Positions 40,610-52,639 of a DNA stretch of 64,000 nucleotides are shown here, piece after piece (position 1 is the stretch's first letter; each line of letters starts with the position of its first letter). This stretch comes from Tolypeutes matacus (taxonomy: Eukaryota > Chordata > Mammalia > Cingulata > Chlamyphoridae): NCBI GenBank assembly GCA_026826555.1, contig JAKSZT010054215.1:22769232-22833231 (forward strand), written 5' to 3'. A program made the position numbers and the translations under genes. Below the pieces are notes generated by a model. The model saw nothing but the letters and a program-made list of their open reading frames with translations, did not search any database and had not been told where the DNA came from.

Positions 40610-41800
40610 AAATACTTTGTCAGGAAAGTGAGAAGACAACCTTCTCAATGGGAAGGAAACTAACAAGGGCTTAATATCCATAATCATAATACATAAAGAA
40701 ATCCTACAACTCAACAATAAAAAGACAAACATCCCAATTAAAAAATGGGCAAAAGACATGAATAGACTTTTCTCCAAAGAAGATACACAAATGGCCAAAA
40801 AGCACATGAAAAGATGCCCAACATCATTAGCCATTAGGGAAATACAAATCAAAACCACAATGACATAGCATTTCACACCCACTAGAATGGCTACTATTGA
40901 AAAAAAGTGAAAAATAACAAGTGTCGGAGAGGATGTGAAGAAATAGGAACACTTGTTCATTGTTGATGGGAAAGTAAAATGATGCAGCTGCTGTGGAAGA
41001 GTGTGTGGTGGTTCCTCAGAAAGTTAAGTTTAGAATTACCATACTACATAGCAATCCCACTTCTAGGTATATACCAAAAGAATTGAAAGCAGGGATTCAA
41101 ACAGATATTTGCATACTGATGTTCAAAGAGGCATTATTCACAATTGCTAAAACATTAAAGCAATCCAAGTGTCCATCAACAGATGAACGGATAAACAAAA
41201 TGTGGTCTATACATACAGTGGAATATTACTCAGCTGTGAAAAGGAACAAAGTTCTGATACATGAGACAAAAGGATCAACCTTGAAGAAATCATGTTGAGT
41301 GAAATAAGCCAGACACAAAAGAACAAATACGTATGATACAAAATAATTTGAATAAATTAATCCATAGAGTCAGAAACTGGGATACACCACCTGGAGCCAG
41401 GGTGGTGGTAGGGAATGGGGAATTATACTTAATTAGTACACAGTTTGTTTGGGGAAATGCAAAAGTTTTGGTAATGGCTGGTGCTGATGGTAGCCCAACA
41501 TTGTGAATGTAATTAATAACACTGAATTATATATTTGAATGTGGTTAAATGGGGAAATTTTAAACTATATATATGTTACCAGAATAAATTTTTTTAAAAA
41601 TAGGAATGTACAACACAGTGAACCCAAATGTAAACTATGGACTATATTTAATATAATAATTTAAATAATATTCTTTCATTAATTGTAGCAAAACTACCAC
41701 ACTAATACAGTGTTAATAATAGGGAGAACTGCATGTGTAAATAGGGATATATGGGAACTCCGTATTTTCTGCAGAGTTCTCAATTTTAAAATGTTTTTAA

Positions 41801-43400
41801 ATGAGGCAAGTAAAGAAATTATGAATGATACAGGAAAATTTACTAAAAGCAATCTACATTACATCTTTTTTCTTGTTGGAATGCATGGCTTTCATTAATT
41901 CGTTTTCCCCAAAACCTTGTCTTTTTACAACAAGTAAAAAGTGGTCATTTTAAGAAAAAATTCAAAGATCACTTCCTATTGCTAAAATCCTAAAGATATC
42001 ATCACTTTATGGTTTCACAGACTATCATGACACAATTATTTCCATATTCCTATTTAATAATATTGAAAAATGAAATAAAGCACTGAAATGATTTTAATAA
42101 ATTTGGAACAACATGTTCCTGGCTAAATAGCTTGGAACATTGACTTTTTCAAAAACATTATTTGGAAGGATTTCATTTTTCCATGGTGACAAAATTCAGT
42201 TTTAAATTATATTACACAAAGAAGATGATTTCTCTCAATTAAGCAAACTCAAAGCACTGAACACAATATGGTGCAATTTGGAATAAGCACTATGGCTCCA
42301 GATATTTGAGAAGTCTTATTTTGTGCATACTGCCTGGCAAATATGTAGACTTAGGACAATGGAGTATGTGGGGCTACAGGGAGATCTGAGAGAGATGTAC
42401 CTGCTCTAATGCAATAGGAAAGAACATTCTAGTATTCAAATGACAAGAGTACAAAAGGCATCCTGGAAGAATGATACATTTCATAGCCCTCAAAGCAAAT
42501 GAAAATACCTGACCATAATGTGATAACAATATAGCTTTTTGTATTAGAAAAACATATCAGTCTCTAACTCAGCTCCCTGTAAATGCACAAAGTTTGGGGA
42601 AAAACCAAACTGCCCACACCCTCACAAAAACAAAGAACTGACAGTCAACCAGATTCTAAGAGGAATACCCATTAAGGGAAATTACGGATCTTTATAAGGG
42701 GCATATCCCTTAAAAGTACTTAACCTAAAATTAGTTATCCAAAAAGCAATTCTCCCTTAGGAAATAATGGGCATCAGACTATATCAAGCTAATTAACTGC
42801 CTATCTGAGCAATAAGGGAAGAAGTTCTGTGCAACTGAGGTAAGGAGTTACCACCTTATGTTGTGGGTGGCAGGGGAGCACCTCAGGGACCAAAATCCAT
42901 TGATGTGTTTCCAAGGAAATTAGCTGATAAAAACTAACTTCTACCCGTCCTTGTCTGAGTTCCAGGTACTTTGTCAAAGGCCCTTAAATTATGCATAATG
43001 TTGGCTGATATAGTCTAACAAAATATCCAAATAGATAGTACCTGCTGGGTGACATTTAAACAGTAAATAATGATAAAGAATGCTTGAAATGAAGTTGGAA
43101 TGGGAATTACAGTCCAAAACTGATACTGACAAGTCTCACTGCTGGGATTAGGGTGACTCCAGCCAAATACAAAATAAACGGACACAACTTCTAAATAAAT
43201 AATTAAAGAGTTTGATCACTAACGGGAAGATGGTACTGAAATAAACAGGAGAAAAAGGTTTCAGATCTTGGTTAGGGAGTGGAAGGACAGAGAGTCTTAT
43301 CTGCACAACCCAAGTGGGAAACAAATTTGTGCTTCTGGGTCGCAGAACACACATGATATTAGAACCTCCTTGATAAAACAGTATTAAATCAGAGTTGGGG
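41801..43400. other. Putative intron 1, nothing recognised
   Basis: About 1.6 kb with no recognised repeat, exon or RNA gene. Confidence 0.4.
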
Positions 43401-43543
43401 GCAGACTGTGGGGAAATGGGATTTGGGGAATGTTCAAAAGTTGGAGGCAGAGAAAACCGTCAGGAACAATGAGGCACTGACTCAGCCTTCTCTTCCCAGA
43501 CAAGGAGGTATCCTTGCTGATGCTACACTAGATCAAAAAACAG

Positions 43544-43750
43544 GGGAGGGAAGCAGATGTGGCTCAAGTGGTTGGGCTCCAGTCTACCAATATGGGAGGC
43601 CCTGGGTCAAGCAGGCACAAAGGAAACAAGCAGCAAATGGACACAGAAAGCAGACGAGCAGAAGCAGTGCGGGGGTGGGGATGGGGTGTATATAAATAAA
43701 AAAATAGCTGAAGGAGATTATTAGTTTAAAAAACAAACAACAACAACAAC
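43544..43750 (+). mobile_element. Internally deleted DAS SINE
   Basis: GGGAAGCAGATGTGGCTCAA head, CCAATATGGGAGGCCCTGGGT, then the text jumps to CAAGCAGGCACAAAGG, so the B box 3' half and part of the body are lost. Flanked by AAAAAACAGG-type repeats (43536-43545 and about 43749-43758). Confidence 0.78.
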
Positions 43751-43952
43751 AAAAAACAGGAGCCATTTCTATTAAAAAAACTCCTCTAACTCTAGTACAG
43801 ACTTTTTGCTATATTTATATATAAATAAAATAAACTCCTGAGTTTTGCTGCACATAAATGTATGTTATTCCTAACTGCGCACTCAAATATACAATATCCA
43901 AAATTTATGAGGATAATCGTCATGGTGTAAATGAAATGTAAAGAATGACAAG

Positions 43953-44136
43953 CGGGAAGCGGCTGTGGCTCAATCAGTAGGGCTCCCGTTTACCATATGG
44001 GAGGTCCCGGGTTCGGTTCCCGGGGCCTCCTGGTGAAGGCAAGCCCGCCCGCACGGCGTGGTTAGCTGACCCAGCGAGCACAAGCAGCAAGGGGGGGATA
44101 AATGAATAAATAAATAAAATCTTAAAAAAAAAAAAA
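43953..44136 (+). mobile_element. Full-length DAS SINE
   Basis: Young copy with intact head, B box and tail. Perfect 13-bp duplication AAAGAATGACAAG (43940-43952 and 44137-44149). Confidence 0.95.
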
Positions 44137-44149
44137 AAAGAATGACAAG

Positions 44150-45000
44150 AAATTACAGTAAAGGAAAAAATTTAAGGACCCTACAAGTAAGAGGGGCTGG
44201 CACTGGGTGACAAAAGGACAGGGAAGCAGATACAATCATGACTTTGTGGCCTGTGGCCAGGCCCCTTTGCACACTGGCAGAAGGTAATTCAGATTCATCA
44301 TGAGCCAGCCAACATGTGAAAGATGAATATGACTTATAGCAGATAGGTTAGGTGGGTCAATGTATAATGTATTTGTTTAGATTTTATACCAAATAGATAA
44401 AAACAAGTCCTGCATAATTTATAAGAGAATTCAACAAATTTACAACCCAAAGGAACACACTGATATTCCTCCCTGTACTGAAACATGCAGAAGAAATAAA
44501 ACTTGACTTATATACCAGAAACCAGAACCAGAAGCAGCAACCAGGTCCTGGTAGAAACAATGTGCAAGGGAACAGAAAAAGTGGAGTTAACATTTTTCCT
44601 ATAATACAAATATTCTTTATGTGAAAGATATGATCCTGAGAAGTTGTTGTATATTAAATATTTAGCAGTTGAAGCAATCTGCAAATTTAAAATGAGATAT
44701 TAGATATAAGTACTCCTATGTGAATCACTGGATAAAGTATAATCATACCTTAATGGATCTCCTTTGTCAACCTAGAATTTCAATTACAGAGCTTCCGTTT
44801 ACTTTAATATTATTAGTAGTATGTGGTTATACATGTCATTATTGGTCCCTGAATATGTCTTCTATACTTTAAAATCCAATTCAAGTAACCTATCAAAAAC
44901 CCGAACCTAAGGTATAGACCTTAGTAGTCTTTTGTTATGCTACATCACAAATATTTCTTTTATAGGATATTTCTTGTTTCACTGTCACCTATTTTTTCCC
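44150..45000. other. Putative intron 1, nothing recognised
   Basis: No repeat family or exon recognised. Confidence 0.4.
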
Positions 45001-45354
45001 AAACTTTCATATGAAAATTTCGAAACATAAAGAAAATTTAAATTGTTCATAAACACTCAATATCCAAGACCTAGATTCTACCATTAACATTTTATTTAAC
45101 TCATTCTACCACATATTTATCCATCTCTCTATCCATCATTCCTTCTTATTTTTTATGTGTTTCAAAGTAAATTGCAGACTGCAGTACACTTTGCTTTAAA
45201 TACTTTACTATGTATATTCTTAGTCAAATTTCATTATTGCTTAGATTTTTTTTTCTTTTGAGTTAAAATTTACATACAATGAAAAGCATAAATCTTTAGT
45301 GCACATTTGCTGAGTTTTGACAAACGCATACACCTGCATCTATGAACAACTGGT

Positions 45355-45694
45355 TATGACTATGATTGACTGCATCTACAATCAACAAAAGACACTGCCC
45401 TCAGCAATGTGGGCAGACTCCTTATCCAATCAGATGGAGATCTTAAAAGCCAGAACTGAGGACTTCGGAAATCAGAAAGACTTTCTGCCTCACCTTCAGT
45501 CAGCCAGCTTCCCCTGGGTATACAAACTAACCAGACTTCAGAATCCCCTTTATCGGAGTTTCCAGCTTGTGGCCTGCCCTACAAAATTTGGACTTGCTAT
45601 CCTACAAAGCTGCATGAGCAAATTCCTCATAATAAATCTGCTTAATCTATATATAATCTGTTGGCTCTGTTTCTCTAGAAAACCCTAATACAAA
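45355..45694 (+). mobile_element. Partial MaLR-like LTR in L1 3' UTR
   Basis: Shares GCCAGCTTCCCCTGGG-type, TTTGGACTTGC and the GAAAACCCTAATACA end with the 30031 and 51551 LTRs. Interrupts the minus-strand L1 3' UTR. 5' end not resolved. Confidence 0.6.
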
Positions 45695-47481
45695 TTCAAA
45701 CTCCTATTAATAAACAGAATACTACCATCACCCAAGAAAGTACACTATACCCATTCCTACTCAATCCCCACTCCACCCTACCAGGGAAAAACACTGTCCT
45801 TATTTTTTCCTAAAATACATTAGTTTTGCCTATTTTAAAACAACATATTAATGGAATCGTTCAGTATGTACTTTTATGGGTAAGCCTTCTTTCACACCAC
45901 ATAAGGTTTCTGACATTCACCCACGGTGTTACATCTATCAGTAATTTGCTCCCTTTAATTGTTGACTATTATTCCATTGTATAAACATACTACCTTTTTC
46001 TTTAATCAATTCTTCTATTGATAGGCACATAGGATGTTTCCAATTTTATTATATTTAAACTTTTACGAACATTCTTATAAGTCTTTGTAGATATATGATT
46101 TTATTTCTTTGGGGTAAATACCTACAAGTGGATTGCTGGGCCATACGGTAGGTTGAGTAGGTGTATGCTAAGGTTTATGAATGAGTTTATTTCTGGATTC
46201 TCAATTCTATTCCATTTATCTAAATGTTTATCCTTATACCACAACAACAGTCTGAATTACTGTTGCTTTGTAGTAAGTTTTGAAATTGGGAAGTGTTCTT
46301 TTTCACTTTGTTCTTTTTCAAGATTGTTTTGGCTATTTTGAGTACCTTTAATTGCACGTAAATTTTAGAATCAGCTTGCCAATTTCTACAAAGAAGCAAA
46401 CTAGGATTCTAACAGAAACTACACTCAATCTGTAGATCAATTGTGGAGCAAGACCATCTTAACAATATTTAACTTTCTGATCCATGAGTATAAGATGTTT
46501 TTTTTCATTTATTTAGTTCATCTTTAATTTCATTCAAAAATGTTTTGTAGTTTTCTGAGTATATTTTGTACTTCTTTTGCCAAATTTATTCCTAAGTAGT
46601 TTATTTTTTTGATGCTATTATAAATGGAATTTGTTTTCTTAATTTCCTTTTACAATTGTTCATTACAAGTATACAGAAACACAACTGCTTTTGTATATTG
46701 ACCTTGTATCCTACAACCTTGTTAAACTTGTTTATTAATTCTAATAGTATTTTAGTGGATTCCTTAGGATTTTCTACATACAAGATCATATCATTGGTAT
46801 GGTTAAGTTTTATATGAAGCTGCCAGATCATTTTCCAAAGTGGTTGTACCATTTTATATTCCCATCAATCTTCCATTTGCTCTACAAATTCATCAATATT
46901 CAATGTTGACAGACTTTAATTTTAGGCATTCTGGGAGTGTGTGGTGGTATCTTATTATGGTTTTAATTGTATTTCCTTAATGACTAATGATGTTGAACTC
47001 TCTTTCATATACATGTGGCCATTCATATATCTTTTGTGATACATCTAGCCAGATATTCTGACCATTTTATAATTAGGCTACCTTTTTATTAATGAAGTGT
47101 AGGAATTCTTCACACAACTTGGATAGCAGTCCTTTGTCATATATGTTTTCTGAATATTCTCTACCAGTCTTGGCTTGTCTATTGATTTTATTTACAGTAT
47201 CATCTGATGAACAGAAGTTTCAAATTTTGATGTAATACTATTTATCATTTTTTCCTTAAGTTATTGCTTTCTACGTCCTAAGAAACCTTTCACTACTTCA
47301 AAATAAAAAAGATATTCTCCCATGTTTTCTTCTAAAAGCTCTATAGTTTTAGTTTTCCCTTTCAAATATATGAGCCATCTCAAATTAATTTTTGGGTATA
47401 GTGTGAGGCAGGCTGTCAGATTCTATTTTTTTCCATTTGAGTAATCAATTATTCCAGTCCTATTTGTAGAAAAGTTTCCCT

Positions 47482-47494
47482 CCCCCCCCCCCCC
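47482..47494 (+). repeat. C homopolymer
   Basis: Thirteen C's inside the L1. Confidence 0.9.
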
Positions 47495-47932
47495 ATTGAA
47501 TTGTGTTTGTATCTTTGTTGAAAATGCAGGACTCTCTATTCTGTTCCAATTATTTATTTTTCAGCCCTTCTGCCAGTACCACAATGCCTTGATTGCTGTA
47601 AGTTTAGAGTAAATCTTGAGATCAAGGAGGGTAAGTCTTCCAAGTTAGCTCCCGTTTTTCAAGATTGCTTTTATATTCTAGGTCCTTTTCATTTCTATAC
47701 AAATTTGAGAATTGGCTTAACTTCTACCAAAAAATAAGCCTGCTAGATTATACTTAGGAATGCACTGAATTTATATATTAATCATATAATTAATCTATAT
47801 GTTAATATAGATTAATATGTCTATATATTAATAGCAGAAGCACTGAATTCTCTAGTTTTGATGAAAACTTACTGGTGAAGAAAAGTGCATTCTAAAGCCA
47901 ACATTATAAAGCAAAGCTAGTACTTTGGGCTT

Positions 47933-48020
47933 TTTTTTTTTTTAAGGAGATACTGGGGATTGAACGTGGGAACCTGTACATGGGAAGCAGGTGCTCAACT
48001 ATGAGTACACCAACTCCCAA
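47933..48020 (-). mobile_element. Short tRNA-derived SINE, minus strand
   Basis: T-run, then GGGGATTGAACGTGGGAACC (inverse B box) and GGGAAGCAGGTGCTCAACTA. A different tRNA-like head from DAS. Seems to be a single tRNA unit. Confidence 0.65.
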
Positions 48021-50300
48021 TTATAGGCTTTGTAATGGTATTTTAAGCACTCTTTATTTCTCAAGTATACATCAATGTGACTTGGTCGAACAACATAGTT
48101 AAACCAGACAAAATTAATTCCTTAATCAAAAAACAAATAATTTTGTGGTTATTTCCTGAAAGGTTTTTAATCCTTCCTGTCACTTTCCTGCTAAAAAATA
48201 TAATTTATCCTCTCTTAAAATAAATATGTTAACATACTTACTAGGGAGGAGGAAGAAATACTATGAAGTATATAAAATGAAATGCCATATACACTGAACT
48301 GGACATGTACCTAATATGTACAAAGACGCTTTTGTGATAAACTACAAGTATTCTGACTTTACTAGGATATATTAACATGCTCCCTATTGAAATTAATTAT
48401 TCTTGGATTAAAGATATAAATTTTTCTTAAGAGCTAACAATTTCCTTCAGCATGTACAGTAAACATATTCCATTTGACTGATACCTGTGACAATTTGGGA
48501 GACAGATTCTAAATTGAATTTCTGAATCAAAGAAAAGATACCTAACTTCTAGTACCTGTTTTGAGCTAACCGTATATCAATGAATATTAATTCTTCTGAA
48601 ACCTAGAAGTCTGGTTATGGTGTAGTATATTTAAGCAAGAGGAATTTCTTGAACATCCACTGAATAAATCTTAATTTTACAGAAACATGATTTATAAGAT
48701 ACTTTTTAAAATTCAGTCACTGCTATTTACTTAATAACCCGGACCATTTTAAGCAATAATTCATTTACCTTAACCTAAGACAGGTAGCCTCTGCTTTCCA
48801 TGGTACTTATCATCTCTAACCAAAACAATGGGTGTGCACTGAATTACCTAAAAATCCACATAATCCCTGATCATTACCCTGTAAACCTTTAGGATTTTGA
48901 AATGTTTTTTCTCTTTTCATGCTTTTTTTGTGCTACAAAGTCTTATATAACTATTTAACCTTATACACCATGTGAACACATAATTTAGATAAACTTAAAG
49001 AAAGAAATAGGACAAGGAATCTTCAGTTCATTATTTGAGCAAATTGTCTAAAAATTCTTAATAGAAATGTATACAAGGAAAAATATCACAGTCCACTGAA
49101 TATGCAAAAATCTCAAAACGTTTTTTCTCTAATACCGTAAAAACCTAATAAATATGAAACTTCAGAAAAATCATCAGAATTACTAATGAATTAATATGAA
49201 ATAAAGGATAACATGGTTTATGATGATCAAATAGCATATCACAATCAAATATTTTTTAAGAAGGATTAGCCAAGATAAACACTGAATTAGCAACCAAGTA
49301 AACCTAGTGCCAAACAACTGATCAAAATAAACAACAGGCAAATTAGCCAGCACCTAACCATTTAACTAGGTATATCACAGGAATCTAAGTTTGAATTTTT
49401 TAAAACTGAATGAACAATGGATAAGCCAAGACACACTAAGCTGGCACCATAAGGCTGTTTTCCAAAGGGGAAAAGAGGCAATGTAAATCCAGCACATGGA
49501 GCTTTTCAACTATCAGAGTTCAAATGATCTATTTACCAGTAAATAATCTACTCTCATCTTCCAATATCATTGTGTAAAGAAAATTAAATCTCCTAAAAAG
49601 CTTTATATTAAATGGAAATGAAACAATTCACAGAACAGTATTCACTGAGATAAAACAAAATTCATATTTTCATGGAAAAGGTCAGAAGCAAAAATGTTGA
49701 GCCAATAACTAGAAAAATATGATCTGGTATTAACTTTAATAGAAACTATGGAAATTACCTTACTAACTCTCCAAATTTTGTGCACAAATATTCAATTTTG
49801 CAACTAATACTTAAAGAGGGAATGCCATTTTTCAAAATTTAAAGTGATTTTATATGTTCTGAGACTAGATGTTTCTAAGAAGAGAAAAATCCTAGGAAGA
49901 TTCAGTTTTCAATTATGCATGTATCAAAATCTGGTTTAAAATCACATTTAGAGATAGACTACTAAATAAAAAATTTTAAATGATAATGCACTGGATTCAA
50001 ATATCAGGAGTTCTAGATTCTACTTCCATTTTCCCACTAATAATACAGTCTTTGATTATATCATCTCACTTCTGAGGCTCTGTTTTCTCATCAAAAGAGT
50101 TATTTGTAAAATTAATCTTGAATAATTTTTAAGTAAAAAAATCAAAACATAAGAAAAGAGAATTGAGTCTTGGGGTAAAAATTCAGTGATCTCTTTTGAT
50201 TACATTGCTTTCATGTGTTTCTCTATTTCAACTAATTTCACCTATTTCTGAGCTCTGTATATAAATGATGAAGTATAAGTCAGTCAATAACAAAAATAAT
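48021..50300. other. Putative intron 1, nothing recognised
   Basis: About 2.3 kb of AT-rich unique-looking sequence with no long open frames on either strand. Confidence 0.4.
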
Positions 50301-50304
50301 AATT

Positions 50305-50530
50305 GAAAGAGCACCGAACCTACTATCAAAAGACTTGTATTCAAATCCTGACTCTCCTATGTGATCCTGAAAAAGTTACCTCTCTAGGTCTCAGCTTCCC
50401 CATCTGTAAAAGATGAATAATAGTGCTCTCCTCCCAAAAAGTTGTCATAAAGATTGAGAGAGATCATTTATGTAATGCACCTAGTAAAATATCTACCACA
50501 TGGTAGATGCTCAGTAAATATCAGTTTAAA
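50305..50530 (+). repeat. MIR SINE
   Basis: Full MIR order: AAGACTTGTATTCAAATCCTGAC, GGTCTCAGCTTCCCCATCTGTAAAA, GGTAGATGCTCAGTAAATA. Confidence 0.88.
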
Positions 50531-50753
50531 GAAACAGTAGATTTTGCTTCTTCCAATATGCCTTCCACATCTACTGGTTTCTTCCAGCATTGTCACTTAA
50601 AATTTAATAAGGTTGGCCTTTTCGACAAGTTAGTATTTTTCGATGACGTTCTGGCACAAAAAAGAAGTACTACTGTATATGCTTGTCAAACACAATTCTA
50701 TTCTCTACAAATATGACAATTCAGCTCTGACTGACTTTATTAGAAATAACTAC

Positions 50754-50866
50754 TGGGAAGCGGATGTGGCTCAAGTGATTGGGCATCGTCTACCATATAG
50801 AAGGACCCAGGTTTGATCCCCGGGACCTCCTGGTAAAATAAAAAAAATAAGAATAAATAAATAAAA
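50754..50866 (+). mobile_element. Short DAS-type SINE
   Basis: GGGAAGCGGATGTGGCTCAA head, GGTTTGATCCCCGGGACC, then GGTAAAATAAAAAAAATAAG tail. Perfect 12-bp duplication AGAAATAACTAC (50742-50753 and 50867-50878). Confidence 0.93.
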
Positions 50867-51179
50867 AGAAATAACTACAAACATCCCATCCTAATACTAA
50901 AATGGCTTTCAAATTAAATTCTTATTTCATAATAACAATTAATATACATTTTAGAGCACATTCCCCAAATTGCCATTTTGTGCCTATACATGGTAGGTGT
51001 AGGGTATTACAAGTAAATAAAATATACACAATTCAATTATCAAGTGAAGCTTACATATATGCAAACAATTACCACAGAGTGTGATATATGAGAAGTCTCA
51101 ATACCTACGGAAAAACATAAGATGGATCCCCTAACCTAGACTTCAAGGGTCCAAGAAGGATTCCTAGAAGAAATGAGTG

Positions 51180-51540
51180 CAAATGAGGAGAATTAATCAA
51201 CAAAGAGCTCAAAGACCCAGAGACAAGAGACCTTAGTTCTTTCTAGAAAGTGGAAATATGAGGTCTGGCATGTAGCCTACAAAGGCAGAATGATGAGAGA
51301 GAAACCAAAAGGTCAACATGCACCAGATCATAATGAGCCTGGAAAGCCATCTTAATGAGATTGGACTTTAACCTGACAGCAATGGGAAGCAAGTCAAGTT
51401 TTAAATCTGAATTTGCTTTTCAGAATTATCACTCTAGCTGCAATTTACTGGAGAGGAATAAAAATTTGTGCTTGAAGACCATTAAGGCTATTGCAGTACT
51501 CAAAGTGAAAGATGATGGTGCCTAAATTTATTATAATCAA
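51180..51540 (+). repeat. Ancient mammalian-wide repeat, family unknown
   Basis: TTTTCAGAATTATCACTCTAGCTGCA followed by GGCTATTGCAGTACTCAAAGTGAAAGATGATGG is text I know from old mammalian repeats, but I cannot name the family. Confidence 0.45.
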
Positions 51541-51550
51541 CAACCACTAA

Positions 51551-51958
51551 TGTGATAGTTAGGCTTATGTGTCAACTTGGCTAGGTAATGGTGCCCAGTT
51601 GTTTGGTCAAGCAAGTACTGGGCTAATTGTAATACAAGGGTATTTCACGAACTTTAATCATCAGTGAGTTGATTACATATATGGCTGATCTGAGTGATGT
51701 CTCATCAAATCAGTTGAAGGTCTTAAAAGGAGAAGGGATTTCAGCACTTAGAGAGAGAATCTCCATCTCTACTTCAGACAGCCAGAGTCTCTGAGAAACT
51801 CATCATGGGTCTTCATCTGAGTCCCTGGTTTGCAGCCTGCCCTATGGAATTTGGACTTGTGCATCCCCATGGATGAGTACGACAATTTTATAAAATCTTA
51901 TACTAATTACAGATATGTCCTGTCTGTCCTGTTTCCCTAGAGGACCATGACTAATTCA
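51551..51958 (+). mobile_element. Solo MaLR-like LTR, third subfamily
   Basis: TGTGATAGTTAGGCTTATGT start and ACCATGACTAATTCA end, aligned throughout with 30031-30482. No clear 5-bp duplication, so probably older or eroded. Confidence 0.82.
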
Positions 51959-52106
51959 ACTTCTTTCTGGACTTCTTTGTTTAATGGCTGTCTCCCCTAG
52001 TACTCTTTGAACTCCACAAGAACAGGAACCACATCTATGTATTCACCACCATATGATGCTTAGCACAGTGCCTGCCATGTAAGATGTCTTTAAAAAACAT
52101 GTGATA

Positions 52107-52629
52107 GGGAAACGGATGTGGCTCAAGCGATTGGGCTCCTGTCTACCATATAGGAGGTCCAGGGTTCAATTCCTAGGGCCTCCTGGTCAAAGGCAAGCTG
52201 GCCCAGGCGGAGAGCTATCCCACGAGGAGTGCTAGCCTGCGCAGGAATGCTGGCCCATGCAGAGAGCTGGCCGGCGCAGAGAGCTGACACAGCAAGATGA
52301 CACAACAAGAGACACAGAGGAGAGACAATAAGAGGCACCGCAGACCAGGGGCTGAGGTGGCACAAAAGATTGAGCGCCTCGGGGCGGATGTGGCTCAAAT
52401 GGTTGGGCGTCCGTCTCCCATATGGAGGGACCTGGGTTCGATTCCCAGGACCTCCCGGTAAAAATGAAAAAAAAAAAAAAAAGATTGAGCGCCTCTCTCC
52501 CACTCTGGAAGGTACCAGGATAGGTTCCCGGTGCCACCCAAAGAGAAGACAAGCAGACAAAGAAGAACACACGAAAGCAGACAGCGAGCGCAAAACAACA
52601 AGGTGGGGGGGAATAAATCTTTTTAAAAA
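52107..52629 (+). mobile_element. Dimeric DAS SINE hosting a younger SINE
   Basis: Outer element: GGGAAACGGATGTGGCTCAA head, a body with repeated GC-rich GAGAGCTGG-type words, and a second tRNA-like unit starting GCTGAGGTGGCACAAAAGAT. That unit is split by an inner SINE and resumes CTCCCACTCTGGAAGG to the AATAAATCTTTTT tail. Outer duplication ATGTGATA at 52099-52106 and 52630-52637. Confidence 0.9.
52381..52478 (+). mobile_element. Short DAS SINE inside a DAS SINE
   Basis: GGGGCGGATGTGGCTCAAATG head, GGGTTCGATTCCCAGGACC, GGTAAAAATG plus poly(A). Flanked by a perfect 17-bp duplication AAAAGATTGAGCGCCTC (52364-52380 and 52479-52495). Confidence 0.95.
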
Positions 52630-52639
52630 ATGTGATAAA

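Larger units (their letters stand above)
33885..41800 (+). mobile_element. Near-complete eroded L1 with nested insertions
   Basis: Segments appear in the right L1 order on the plus strand. 5' UTR-like text 33900-35120 (AAGATGGC and CATCAACATGGGAACATAGG). ORF1 N-part 35130-35345 and C-part 36160-36440. ORF2 endonuclease start about 36895-36960. ORF2 middle with a mutated RT (frame with FAND where FADD is expected) 37430-38980. ORF2 39485-39812 (frame with KINSKWIKERNIRTRMIKIL). ORF2 tail and 3' UTR 40610-41800. Interruptions: SINE at 35357, L1 3' end at about 36965-37420, inverted L1 3' end at 38985-39480, and three elements at 39813-40609. Many stops; not functional. Being one element is an inference from order. 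Confidence 0.65.
45001..47760 (-). mobile_element. Rearranged minus-strand L1
   Basis: Read on the minus strand: late ORF2 text at 47300-47750 and 46861-47300. Then an earlier RT segment at 46601-46800 (frame with YVENPKESTKILLELINKFN). Then ORF2 'YKA' region at about 46250-46330, the ATTCCACTTGTAGG-type block near 46110-46140, and the 3' UTR down to about 45000. RT text after later ORF2 text means at least two L1 pieces. All frames are broken. Confidence 0.75.

Noticed and set aside
45317..45688. 123-codon plus-strand open frame
   Set aside because: Covers a MaLR-like LTR fragment; no conserved protein is seen.
52123..52593. 156-codon minus-strand open frame
   Set aside because: It is the inverse reading of two nested DAS SINEs; similar frames recur at 28760-29224, 35280-35653 and 58050-58379.
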